Positions 33,835 through 45,760 of a stretch of DNA of 64,000 bases are shown piece after piece (the stretch's first letter is position 1; each line of letters opens with the position of its first letter). This DNA is from Corallium rubrum. Taxonomy: Eukaryota > Cnidaria > Anthozoa > Scleralcyonacea > Coralliidae. A model generated the notes under the pieces. The model worked only from the letters and a program-made list of their open reading frames with translations, did no database searches and was not told where the DNA came from. The position numbers were made by a program, and so were the translations under genes. The stretch is from the NCBI GenBank assembly GCA_964035015.1, contig OZ036002.1, forward strand, positions 11,293,199 to 11,357,198, read 5' to 3'.

Positions 33835-35605
33835 ACCAATAGAATGGGAAATGCTTAGTGTGTACAAGATTGCGGTGCCCTGACGAGTAACCGTTGAGCG
33901 GCTGGCTCTTTAGGTAGCTTTACATTCTGGGTGTCACTTTTTTGTGGCAAACACAGAAACGTGGGCTCTGGGAACGACAATACCAGCGATGTTTTTGACG
34001 ACAAGGATTTTGGCGGCTTTTTGACGACACCATGTTTGTGAAGAAAAGCAATGAGCAATCCGCAGGCAGATACAATTGTGTGTCCTGACGTGCTAGCGGC
34101 TAGCTTGTCAGCAAGCTTTATAATTTTTCTTGTACGTTTGTGCAGAATTGATAGACAGCCACATAAACGACATAGGCTATGGCATTGTCGCATTGAGAAT
34201 GGAAGCGATGTTTTTCACGCAAGGGATCTTGGCGGCTTTTTTATACGAAGCGAAGCGTTCGGCAGGTAAAAACAACTGCGCAAAATTGCAGTGCCCTAAC
34301 AAGTTAGAGACTAGATCGTAAGACACCTTTATGCTACGGTGCCCTGACAAACCAGTCGCTGCTCTGACGACTTGTTAGGTAGTTTCATATTCAGGGTCTT
34401 TGCCACAATCGTACGCTAGGCCGTGGCACCCGTAAGCCACGGACACAGAAGCGTGGGCTCTGGACACGAGAATGCAAGTGACTTTTCTGACGCCAAACAG
34501 GGCACCGCTCTTCAGGACTTTGTCCGCTTCAAAAATATTTTTGCCGTGTTGGATAAAAAGATACATGTAATTGCAGATGATAAAAAAACGTTTGCCAAAC
34601 TCATAAAACTTGGCGCTAATGACATAAGGTAAACACCAACAAAATTAAAATCGTCAAGAGAGAGATGTTATTTATGTTTAGTTTGACAACAATGAGCAAA
34701 ATTTGGGAGTCAATGAGCGGTGCATTTCTTTCTCATCAAAGGCTATATATACCCATATATTTTCAGGTTTGCATATAAAAATGTCGACATTTTGGAAGGA
34801 AATGCAATATGCTTCACAACACTTAACGCGTCATATGTTAACAACAAGCGATCTCAACATATGAATTCAGTTTTTTACGTGAAAAAAGCTACGCAAACGT
34901 CCTCCTAAGCTGCGAATGCAGCCGCATACTGTGGCTAGGTCCTCCCAAAGAGCAACGTCCGCGACCCAGTGAAAAAATTCCATACTGATAACGTCATATG
35001 TCAGAATACATGCATCGTGTCTGATTGGATATCCTGTTAATAATCGAGAGAAATTTAAAACACACATTGACGTCACGCTCGATGCCTAGAAAAATGTTCC
35101 ATTTCAATGGGAATCTAACAATTTATCGCAAATGGAAAGAATAACGATTTGTTTTCTTTAATGACAAAAACTAGGCATTTGCCTTGAAATTTAACACAGA
35201 AACGGCGTTGGCGTTAATTTTGGTCTGGTCCATTAAGCCATGCACCAGTGATTTTATTTATTCGCGTATATATGATCACAGAATAATCAACCAATCAGAA
35301 CCGATGCTTGCATTCTGGGAAAATTAACGTCATCAAGTATTGATTTTTTACAGTTAAGAGACAGACGTTATTTCGGAGAAAGAACGAGCACACAGTACGG
35401 GGCTGCTGCCACAGGCTAACGACATCTAGGTTGAAAACAAAATCCGAAAAGGCAGAGTATAATTTCATTATTTGTGTTCGGCGTAAATAACGTATAACAT
35501 TATTTAATATCTATTAAAATATTCTAATTTGCTTCTTGTCGTTATGGTTCTTCACTTTTAAGCAAGACTCATATTTATCATGTTAACAATTTCAAAATGC
35601 CTTAC

Positions 35606-35662
35606 CCGAAAATCCACGTTTAAGATAGACCAACTTTTCCTCAAGGCTTTTTAAAGTAAGTT
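35606..35662 (-). CDS. Type D exon of exon-repeat gene (U3)
   Basis: 57 nt, identical peptide to U2 (LTLKSLEEKLVYLKRGFS), donor G|GTAAGG. Confidence 0.55.
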
Positions 35663-36159
35663 CTAAAAATGGATTGATATTACAAGTGTTAATTGTATGA
35701 CTGAATCTAACACTAACATGCATGCTTGGTTTAACAAAAGGTCCGCTATGCGTACATGTATCTGCGCCATATACCCACCACTGTGAGAATCACTTGTCAA
35801 GATCTTGTAAGATCTTGTGCGATCTTGGAAAATCTTGTAAGATCTTAAGAAAAACCTTATAAGATTTTTACACGTAGATCTTATAAGATTTTATCGAGAT
35901 CTTATAAGATAATTAAACATCAGAGAAAGTACACGTTCAATTCTCTGACCAAAATAATTTATCATGACTCACAAAAAACTGTGGTAGATCGCAGTCAAAA
36001 GTTTACTATAAGTCACGTTAAAAATACTTACCAGTTTTATCAGCAATATCCCCTATGTGCGAAATGTTTTAGTGCAAAGCTTTGTCGTAAATATAGAATT
36101 TAATGGCTAACTGAAGATATATCCCAATACAGCTGTTGAGCCGGACACCGCGGGTCTAA

Positions 36160-37165
36160 AGTATACCCCTGAATCGCCTGTAGGTTTGTGCCATTTTGGA
36201 AACTTATACCGTTAGATAGAGCGTTAAGTCCGTACAACAAATGTGAATTTAAAAAAATCGTAGAATAGCAACGGAGAAAAATCTATTGAACTGAGATGAG
36301 CGCCAAATATCAAATGTCAATTATCGGGTCAAACGCAATCATATTTAAAGTATCCCTGAATCGTCTGTAGGTTTGTGCCATTCACGAAACTGTCTTCTAC
36401 AGTTCGATAGAGCGTTAAATACTCTACAACACATGTGAATTAGAAAAAATCGTATAGAATAGAACCCTGAAAAATCATAGTGTTTTAGTCAAAAACTTTG
36501 TCGGAAATATAGAATTTAACGGCTAACAGCCGTATTGGGATATATCTTCATTGCAGTTGAGCCGCCCGCGGATACCGCGTTTTAAAGTATACCCCTGAAT
36601 CGTCTGTAGGTTTGTGCCATTCACGATACTTCAACAGTTATATAGAGCGTTAAATTTTGTACAACATATGTGAATTAGAAAACATGGTATAGAATAGCAA
36701 CGGAGAAAAGGCTATTTGAACTGACGTGAGCGCAAATATCAAATATCAAATTGCATTATTACGCTATTTACTTGACATACGGTCAAACCACGTCATATTT
36801 AAAGTAAATGCCTGAATCGTTTGTAGATTTGTGCCATTTGGGAAACTTATACGGTTAGATAGAGCGTAAAATTCTGTACAACGTATGTGAATTAGAACAA
36901 ATCGTATAGAATAGCAACGGAGAAAAATCTATTTGAACTGAGATGAGCGCAAATATAAAATTGCATTATTATGCTATCACTTGGCGTACGGTCAGACGTA
37001 ATCATTTTAAAGTATTCCCGAATCGTCTGTAGGTTTGTACCATTCACGAAATTCGTACAGTTAGATAGAACGTTAAATTATGTACAAGATATGCGAATTT
37101 GAAAAAATCGTATAGCATAGAACCCTGAAAATCGTAGTATTTTAATCCAAAACTTTGTTGCTTCG
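36160..37165. repeat. Core tandem repeats of element 1
   Basis: Five units anchored by 'CTGAATCGTCTGTAGGTTTG' at about 36,169, 36,353, 36,593, 36,811 and 37,017. Each contains a GATAGAGCGTTAAAT segment and a TCGTATAGAATAG segment. Non-coding. Confidence 0.8.
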
Positions 37166-37249
37166 AAGGACTTCGTGATATGGCGGACGAAATATTATAC
37201 AGCACAGCACACACTACAGGTCAGTGGTTACCCAAAAAAGCTAACACAC

Positions 37250-37458
37250 ATACATACATACATACATACATACATACATACATACATACATACATACATA
37301 CATACATACATACATACATACATACATACATACATACATACATACATACATACATACATACATACATACATACATACATACATACATACATACATACATA
37401 CATACATACATACATACATACATACATACATACATACATACATACATACATACATACA
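37250..37458. repeat. (CATA)n microsatellite
   Basis: About 52 tetranucleotides, the array end of element 1. All six-frame peptides here are artefacts. Confidence 0.95.
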
Positions 37459-38261
37459 CACACACAACACGATAGCAATATATCTGCTGCGCAGATACAA
37501 AAAGCATATGCATGATATAAACTCACACAAAAACAAGTTTATATAAGAACATTAAACCTGTGGTTTCGCTACCCAAGTTCAGTACCAGGACAACAATATG
37601 CCAGTTAAAAAACGACTCATTTATACCGAAATGAAAAGTATAACGTAAAGAACCCTTAAGCAGATTGCAATAAAGACTGCAACCGCAAGGAGATTTTTAT
37701 GGTTTTCAACAATTCCAACAGACAACGGAAAAAACTCAGTATATTGCTGCAACAAAACATGGCATGTATGCAAATTACGCCTACTTTGTTTGACGTCATC
37801 TTATGAACATTTTAGAAATACAAACTTCAACACAACAATAAATAAAAGCTCAAATCAAAAAATATTTTAACACTTAATTATACACTTTACATAGAATCAA
37901 TCAGTAATATCGTATTTGAGGTAATTGGAACTTTAGGTAACAAAGAAATTATGGGTTGGCTAAAATGGTGCGGAGTTCCAATTTACAAAAAAAAAAAGAG
38001 AAAAATTGCAAGCAACATGCAGACATTTGAGCAGGACTCCGTAGTTTTGTACTTTTGTACGTATATTATCTTAGCATAGCGACCAACCAATCTGCCCCAA
38101 CCAAAGATAATTGTGAACTTTTCTCAGAAAAAAACCGTTCAGTGGTAGGGTGGAAGGCAACTCGCTCCTCTTTCTGTCAGTTACGACACTCCCTAAGACC
38201 TTACCCCAGGGTAGACACTCACATTAGCCCAACATTGCTACTTAACTGATCTCTCACTTAC

Positions 38262-38303
38262 CATCATAATACTTCTTGAGACGTTGGCACCTCCAGCGTA
38301 AGA
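38262..38303 (-). CDS. Type B exon of exon-repeat gene (U4)
   Basis: 42 nt, 2 nt plus 13 codons plus 1 nt, acceptor 'TTATTTAAAG', donor G|GTAAGTG. It encodes LRWRCQRLKKYYD. The most diverged B exon, but the LRWR core and phase are kept. Confidence 0.55.
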
Positions 38304-38766
38304 CTTTAAATAAATTAAAAAACTGATTTTAATATCATAAAAACATTCCTTCTCTGAAGACGCAGCTGGGGAAAAAACATGCATTACACAACCTTCAGTT
38401 ATAAGAAGTACAATATAATTCCAACGTGAAACAAAATATAGGTCAAGATCACACAATCCCTCTACACGTAAAATCGTCTGAAATTATAAGACGCCATACC
38501 AACAGACGAATATAGTTAATCTCAATATATCTATTACTTTGCAGGTATAGTCAGTTATACAATAGATAGCCTGTAGTAAACAGGTTTTGTGGGCAACCAG
38601 GTAAAGGATAAGCCATAGTGTATAGTGCCAGCCTAGTTTAAAGTAAAAACCGGTCAAGTTTTCTATTACAAAGTAAGGTTACGAAACACTTGTAGATATC
38701 TTTTAAAAGAAGGTTTATTGGAACTATAAAAAAATTAGTTCACCCCCTAATGTGCAAAAATCTCAA

Positions 38767-38767
<1 letters not shown>

Positions 38768-38832
<65 letters not shown>
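38768..38832. repeat. (AC)n microsatellite (U4)
   Basis: Longest of the three orthologous CA arrays. Confidence 0.95.
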
Positions 38833-38835
<3 letters not shown>

Positions 38836-39755
38836 CGAAGAACGAATCCAAAGAAAACGATTTCCGAAAAGCAAAATAGATTTCTTGACTAGTATATCAG
38901 TAAATAATCTATATTACATTATCGCCATGAAAACTTTCAAAGAAATAAATCTATAGTACATCTACCATATCTAATATTCTATATACTATACATATAAATA
39001 TGTATATTTTGCCACAACTGTAAATTGTCCAGTCAAAAACCTTGATTTATACCACGTGACCAGTCAATTAAACATCAAATTACACCTCACTTCATAGTAT
39101 TAAAGTGATTTACCCCGCCACAGCGAGGAATATAGTTCGTGTACCACGCGTAAATGCCACGCACGATTCACGAAGCTGTCAACAATGGCCGAGTTTGGCG
39201 GGACAAGAAGACGTTTCGCCTGAACATTCAGATGTTGACAAGATTGTTCCGTTACAAGAAAATAAGAATTCAGGAAATACAATCATCCAGAAGCCTTGAG
39301 ACGACACTTAATATCAACAGAATGGAAACAGACAATAAAAAGCTGACAAAAGTTAAGCTAAATTTATTAACATTATTTAAACTTTTTTTTTAATTCTTTT
39401 ATAATTCTAATTTCGGGAGATACTCGCTCAGTCAGGGGCGAAACTTAGGGGGGGGGGGGGGGGGGGCCCCCCCCCCCCCAAAATACTACAAACCCCGATT
39501 TGCAGGGCAATCGGAGTAGAAATCCCGATTTGCAGGGCAATCGGAGTAGAAACCCCGATTGGCAGGGCAATCAGAGTAAAATTTAGAAAATCGGCAAAAA
39601 GGTTATGATTACATTTACGTCTAGAAAAAATAATGCATGACGATTATACTTTTATCAGTTTTATGCACGATCACCATCAAGAATTCTGTATATTATTACG
39701 AATTAGTAATAAGTGACCTTAGTCCGTGAACGTACCGGTAGTCCAGCTGTGCATG

Positions 39756-39934
39756 CAGTGGCGGATTAAGGGGGGGGGGGGGGGGGGGGGCTGACTGGGC
39801 TACAGCCAGGGGGCCGCGGCCTCACGGATCCTAGGGGGGCCTGCCCCAGGCCCCTACGTGCAGTGCAAGAAGGGGCCTGGGGGGCCCAATCAGAAATATA
39901 GCCAGGGGCATCAGGTACCCTTAATCCGCCTCTG
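39756..39934. mobile_element. hAT-type MITE (U4)
   Basis: TIR CAGTGGCGGATTAAGG, 8-bp duplication TGTGCATG, expanded poly-G. Confidence 0.9.
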
Positions 39935-39973
39935 TGTGCATGCGTACTAGTATATTTTTTAGGAAACGCGTGC

Positions 39974-40606
39974 GCTGTAGCTATAGTGTTTGAGATTTGC
40001 AGATTCATGGAGACGGCTGAATGCTTATTACCCAGTGAACTCTATATGTTATTACCTGCTTGCAAAGTTGAACCTGAAGTACTCCTGTCTGAGCTAGACA
40101 TTTTTATTACCATAGTTTCATCGAAACAACCCAGCTCCGTGCAGGAGGCTGCCAAGTACGTCCATCAAAATAAAAGGACATTTCCAACCGTATGCAAAGC
40201 CTATCAGCCTTTGCTTCAGTAATGCACCAGTTTCTGTTGCAAAGGATGAGCGAACTTTCAAGGTGCTGTTACACGATGCGATTTTTCTTGCAACTTGCAA
40301 CAAATCACTGAATGTTGTAAGTTGCATAAAAAATCGCACCGTGTAACACCCTGTAGCAACTTGCGATTTTGTCATTTCTGCCCTGTTGGAAGTTGCAAGA
40401 AAAGTTGGATGGGCTCTACTTTTTGCTGCAACTTACAACAAAAATCGCAAGTTGCTGAACGTGTAACACCCTTCCTGCAACTTGCGATTTTTTCCCCATA
40501 TGTATCGTGTAACAGCACCTTCAGTAAGCTCAAAATTGTTAAGAACTGCCTAAGATCAACAATGAAAGACAAACGTTTGAACGACTTGATATGTTCTTGC
40601 TTGTGA
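39974..40606 (+). pseudogene. hAT transposase remnant (U4)
   Basis: Same broken dimerisation region: KRTFPTVCKAYQ, then a frameshift, a MITE, and SKLKIVKNCLRSTMKDKRLN. Confidence 0.75.
40261..40520. mobile_element. MITE in hAT remnant (U4)
   Basis: Same insertion as 14,625-14,884. Confidence 0.85.
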
Positions 40607-40879
40607 AAAGGATCTCACCGACAACATCGATTAAAAGTTGTTCTGAATACTTGGTCGAAAATTAAAATGCGCAAATTTCCAATATAACCGATTAAATAAG
40701 TACTGCCGCAATATGCTTTTCTGTATTATAGCTACGTAAATTCAATTCAACAATTTTTTTCATGATCTTGTTAATTAATATTTATTTTGAACTCTATGTA
40801 TTGCCAATTGCCATCATACACCAGACAATAGGAATTTAGTCCAAATGCATGTAGATTGAGGCAGGCTTCCATATATGGG

Positions 40880-40920
40880 AAGCACGGTTGGTGTGTGCTC
40901 TTAGGGCGCTGCCTCTCACC
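40880..40920. repeat. SINE-head-like fragment (U4)
   Basis: Sister of 15,245-15,290. Confidence 0.45.
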
Positions 40921-41395
40921 AATAGTTAATTCCGATATGTGTCGTATGGTGGCTGCCTGAAGTGCCTTTGATATGCCTTCGACTCGGCCATGTTAAAATT
41001 TCAATGTGTAAATTGCTTATGAAAAGCCCCTTGTACGTACAGTATACATTTCGATAAATTTTATATACGGAGCTGTAGGGCACCATAGATTTTAACAGGG
41101 CAGTATTACCCTACACCCTCCCCCCCCCCCCCCCAACGGAAAAGGCCTAGTTTTGCCCCTGCTCGCTCTGTGTGGTGACTCTATTTTAGTTCTTTCCGGT
41201 TTCTTTTAAGATATATCCACAAGTGTTGTGGTAAAGTTTAAAATATAGAACTTGACCGCTTTTTACTTTAAACCAGACTACAATTAGTATAGTACTCATA
41301 TGATAACGAGTACAATTAGCCGTTAGGCGAGTGCAATTTGGCATAATTTTAGAATATCACGAGTAGTTAATTGTACGAGCAAAATCATATTACTC

Positions 41396-41728
41396 ATTAT
41401 ATGCATGACAAAATTACGACACGTACGCTTGGTACTCACTCACGCCTTTAAAAACATCTTGTTTCATTACTTGACAAGAAACATTTTCACTCTGGGTGTT
41501 CTCTGTACTCATTTCAAAATATTTACATGGAATTTTTAGTTCATAGTGTACCACAAGTTGTTGGAAATGTGAAAACGTTCCATTGCAGAATTGGCCGCCA
41601 TTTTGAATTTTATTGTCAACATCGTTCCCAGGGCCTTCTCTATTTTTATTAATTGTACTGCAGTACAAGTAAAATAATTGCACTCCTCTCAACCAATCAG
41701 AATGTAGTAATTTTGTCATGCATATAAT
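41396..41728. mobile_element. MITE with 22-bp TIRs (unit U4 copy)
   Basis: Same element as at 2551-2883, at the orthologous place in U4. The U3 copy is missing because the segment was replaced by the reverse transcriptase insertion at 27,468-28,784. Confidence 0.6.
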
Positions 41729-41751
41729 AATAAGTAATACCTTGCATCAGG

Positions 41752-42350
41752 GATATTATGATTAAATGTCCCGAAAGCCGAGGGAGGGTGTGTGGACGTC
41801 ACGAAGGCCGCAGGCCTGAAGGACTTTAACACAGCTTCACGAAACCCAAGGCTTTAGGGGAATTTAATCACTAATATCCCGACATGTTATAGTATTAGTT
41901 TGTAATACCATGATTGACGAGGTAATATAATTAATTAGCATTGTTTGGAATTCTTTTAGGAACTAGAACGTGTAATACAAATATAGCTGATAGATTTTGT
42001 GTGAACAAATTGAACATATTAACGTGACAAATTTACTCAAGCTTAATGTCCCATATGGGTAGTGAAATTCAATGGTCTTTTGATGTTCGCTCATGCATCT
42101 TAATGAGGGAAAAATTAGAAATTTTCTTCCAAACCAGGAAAACCCCGAAAATTTGTAAAAACAAAAGAAACCGAAATAATCATGGTATTAGTATGTATAT
42201 GCCCCCTCCGTCTTAAATTTAGTTGGTTACTGTAAAAAATAAAACAAATTCCAAAGAATAACATCAGAATTTGTTTTATTTTTTACTTTTTGAAATTTTC
42301 GGGTGGTAATGATAATTACTGTAACCACTTAACTTTCTAGATTAATCTTA
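41752..42350. repeat. R module, upstream copy (U4)
   Basis: Preceded by the empty recombinase-element site 'GGGATATTATGATT'. Confidence 0.7.
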
Positions 42351-43267
42351 TTAGAATTATAGAAGAATTGCTTCACCCTACTGATCATCATCTCTATACA
42401 ACTGGATTGCTCATCCTTTATGGGATGTAACCAGCAGTAACCATTTTGAAGCCACTGGTGGCCATATTGGTACTCAAGGTCCAGTGTACGCCGCAGGCCT
42501 GAAGGACTTTAACACAGCTTCACGAAAACCGAGGTTTTAGGGGAATTTAATCACTAATGTCCCGACATGTCATGATATTAGTTTGTAATACCATGATTGA
42601 CGAGGTAATATAATTAGCATTGTTTGGAAAATATAGCTGAAGAAATTTGTTTAAAACTATGTGCCTATGCAACGAAGTTTTCAAGTTGGGGAAAATAACA
42701 TTAAAGTAAAGTTTGAGATGACTTCTTTCAATTGTGAAAGTTTCAGGGTGAAACATTGAAGGAAAGTATGTTGTATTAACGTTTGAAAAATAGGCTTTTG
42801 TCGCAGAAAGTTGAGACATATTTTATTCCACAACTAATGACATCACCAGGGCCTACATGAATTCTTATTGTCATCAAACAAACTGTTCAAAACACTCTTT
42901 AGAAAATTAAATTCTCAGGGAAAAGTGTTCACAAAGATGTGTAAAATTTATTCATACCGACTTATTTTTTTTAAATATACATAGTCGATGCCGTATCAAA
43001 CTTGGGCATCTTAACAGTGATTAGGAATATACTGTCAATTTTTGACAACTTATACATGTTCGTGGATAGTTCACTTATGAAACTCAGAATTTCTGACTAC
43101 AAAATGACAAAATGACTGCATTTTTATGTTCATGTACACGGCATTGTGCCAAGAGCTTAGAATGCAAAAAAACCTGAGATCTGGGTCGAGTGACGCCATT
43201 AGTTGTGCATGCAGCTATGCCAACTATTCTCACTGAATAATTAATTAGCTCAGAGCGGTATAAATTA
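42350..43267. repeat. Q module of the unit (U4)
   Basis: Matches the U2 and U3 Q modules up to 'AAATTAACT' at 43,267, then diverges. The recombinase element that follows in U2 and U3 is absent. Confidence 0.65.
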
Positions 43268-43640
43268 ACTCGTCACGCCTTCTCTGTCACATTACCTCGC
43301 ACGACGTTGGAGGGTTGCGTTTCACCCACCCCCTCCCCTGGTGGCGGTGGCGCTCTTCACCCTCATTAACTTTCTTTGTTTACCTCTTGCCACAACAGTC
43401 GCAGATCTCGCCCGTAACTTAATTACCGCGATATGATAATTGGTATATATTCAGTGAGGATATACTACTATTTTAATGATATCTCAAATTTTAGGAGGAA
43501 AAGCATGGTTTTCAAACGCTAAATAAACATACTTCCATTTAATTGTTTGTCCTAAAACTCTTACAGTCAAAAGAAGCGATATCAAACAATACTTTGATGC
43601 TGTTATGTCCAACTTGAAAATTTCGTTGCATAACTTTAAC
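43268..43640. other. U4-specific segment in place of recombinase element
   Basis: A pyrimidine-rich stretch (43,310-43,350) and AT-rich DNA without recognisable gene. R-module similarity resumes near 43,640. Confidence 0.4.
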
Positions 43641-44391
43641 TGTGATAGATTTTGTGTGAACATTATTAACGTAACAAATTTACTCAAGTTTAATGTCCCA
43701 TATGGGTGGTAAAATTAAATGGTCTTTAAATGCTCGTTCATGCATCTTAATGAGGAAAAAATTAGAAATTTTCCTCCAAACCAGGAAAATTAGAGATTAA
43801 ATCGCTCCGTAAAAACAAAAGAAACCGAAATAATCATGATATTAGTATGTATATACCCCCCTCGGTTTTGAATTTAGATGGTTACTGTAAAAAATAAAAC
43901 AAATACCAAAGAATAACATTGGAATTTGTTTTATTTTTTACTTTTTGAAATTGTCGGCTGGTAATGATAATTACTGTAACCACTTAACTTTCTAGATTAA
44001 TCTTATAGTTATTACAGATAGCTTTCTGCGTGAATAACATGGGTTTAATTTCTACACTGTATTAAATATAGGTGCTAACGAAATAAAATACACTGAATTA
44101 AATCGAAATTGAGTGAAATGAAATAGCTGATAAAGCTCCATAAAGAGTAACTACAAAACGCAGATGGTAGATGCAAATGAATGCAGATGAGGGATAAAAC
44201 GTGGATGAAAAATGTAGTTTATAGAATAAAATGTAGATGACTTAAAAAACACGAATGATAAATAAATGCGGCTAGAAAATCAACCCAAAATAAAATCTTA
44301 AAACATCGGCGCGTATATAACCATCACACTTTTCGGTTGACTTCGTCAGTGGATATACAAAATCATGAAATGTTCCCTAATTAGTACTTAC

Positions 44392-44499
44392 CATCATCAT
44401 CAATCGAGAATTCCTTCATGTCGAATTCTTTAAACTCCTTCTCGAATACTTCAAACTCTTTCAAGAATTCTTCAATCTTCGTCTCACGTCTTCCGCCTT
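44392..44499 (-). CDS. Type C exon of exon-repeat gene (U4)
   Basis: 108 nt, 2 nt plus 35 codons plus 1 nt, acceptor 'ATATGTAG', donor G|GTAAGT. It encodes GGRRETKIEEFLKEFEVFEK, then a charged stretch and a DDDD tail. Eight codons shorter than U1 and diverged at many bases, yet splice sites, frame and charge pattern are kept. This is the best evidence that the exon has been under selection. Confidence 0.65.
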
Positions 44500-44964
44500 C
44501 TACATATAAACAAAATTATTATATATACCGTTGGGCATTGTTGTGATATTGATGCATCTGAAAACTCTAATGATGATGATGAAGTGTCAATAAATTTAGC
44601 TTTTAAAACTAATTGACAACGCTATTTATGTAAGAAAATTTTTATCTAATAATATCCATAAAAATTTGAAACGTAACACAAAGAAAAGACTAAAATTATA
44701 ATTTATAAATTGATACTACTACTATCTACTATAAAAGGCGGGATATAAATAAATAAAAAAACGTAAGAAAGAGACAGAAAAGAAGACTAATTTGCGAAGA
44801 ATAAAAAATAATTAAAAAGAAAATTAAGAATGGCCGAATGAGGACGGAAATTAATTTAAGCTGTGTACATATGTTCACCTTTCATGTGTTCACAATGTAT
44901 GCAACTATTTACAAGATAATTAGGCAAAAGACCAAACAAGATAACATGATTAACAGTTACAAGA

Positions 44965-45141
44965 TAATAGACGTTCGGTGGACGTTCGTCAAGCTCAATT
45001 AATCAGAAAAGATTTCCGAGACCCCAGACACCTGGGTTCGAACCTGCATTAGAAGGTTGCAGATTCGAACCCTGTCTGGGGTCTCAGAAATATTTTCTGA
45101 GTAAGTGAGCTTGACGAACGTCCACTGAATTACGTCTGTTA
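44965..45141. mobile_element. Foldback MITE, full-length diverged copy (U4)
   Basis: Both arms are present, with several substitutions relative to U1. With U1 it defines the ancestral, undeleted state. Confidence 0.7.
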
Positions 45142-45373
45142 CATTACACCAAGCTCGCAAACGTATCACATCCATTACATGTATACGTACAGTTACAATG
45201 TCACAGTTACAAGACAATGACCAATAGAATGGGAAATGCTTAGTGTGTGTAAAGAGATTGCGGTGCCCTGACGAGTAACCGTTGAGCGGTTGGCTCTTTA
45301 GGTAACTTTACATTCTGGGTGTCACTTTTTTGTGGCAGACACAGAAACGTGGGCTCTGGAAACGAGAATACCA

Positions 45374-45760
45374 GTATTTCGTTTCTTGGACAAATTCTGT
45401 ATTTGTTAAACCGAATTTAGAGTAAACCCAACGACACGCTACACCTCGCGCTACACAAATATATTGAAGAAACTAAAACATAAGGAACGCGGGCCCACAC
45501 AACGGCTGGAATCGAGCCTACTTTTCTTTCCGACTAAATATACCGTTTTTTTAAAGTCAGTTAAATTATAAAAGAACTACCAAATGCTTTTCCGTGCAGG
45601 ATACTCTGATCCAAACACTAACAAAACAAACGTACAGTTGTTATCATATCGAAGAAAATTCTCGACCTCTAACTTTTTAATGTACGGCTAATATGGATAA
45701 AGGTGGAAATAAAGATTTCTCACAACGTTATGATCATTCACAATCAAAAGTTAAAAAAAT
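45374..45760. repeat. Left copy of a dispersed duplication
   Basis: 'AGTATTTCGTTTCTTGGACA' to about 45,760 recurs at 47,403-47,515 and 48,006-48,210. TIR elements E1 and E2 lie between or inside the copies. The junction at 45,373 is where U4 leaves the common unit; similarity resumes at about 48,780. Confidence 0.6.

Larger units (their letters stand above)
35745..37499. mobile_element. Helentron/HINE-like element 1
   Basis: Short terminal inverted repeats TGTATCTGCGC (35,757-35,767) and GCGCAGATACA (37,489-37,499). A 3' hairpin TATCTGC-TGC-GCAGATA lies at the right end. Order: a left region with AAGATCTT/ATCTTATAAGAT palindromes (35,795-35,915), five tandem core repeats of about 185-240 bp, then a (CATA)n microsatellite. 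The empty site 'TTGGTTTAAAAAGCATATG' is seen at 23,150 and 55,320, with no clear target duplication. This layout matches helentron-associated elements with central repeats (compare pearl-like elements of bivalves). No Rep/helicase gene is present. Confidence 0.7.
39433..41161 (+). mobile_element. hAT deletion derivative (U4)
   Basis: Full-length sister of 13,800-15,521 with both CAGGGGC termini, flanking CTCGCTC repeats, poly-G and poly-C tracts, and both nested MITEs. Confidence 0.8.

Noticed and set aside
36160..37165. Regular repeats that might suggest a CRISPR array
   Set aside because: Repeats of about 200 bp with no short spacers, in a eukaryotic context; they are core repeats of a helentron-like element.
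37175..37546. Open frames of 90-123 codons (HTYIHTYI, MYVCMYVC)
   Set aside because: Translations of the (CATA)n array; no splice or start context.
43300..43370. Phase-0 open minus-strand segment with CGAG|GTAATG donor
   Set aside because: Simple-sequence, pyrimidine-rich region found once; no supporting copy.
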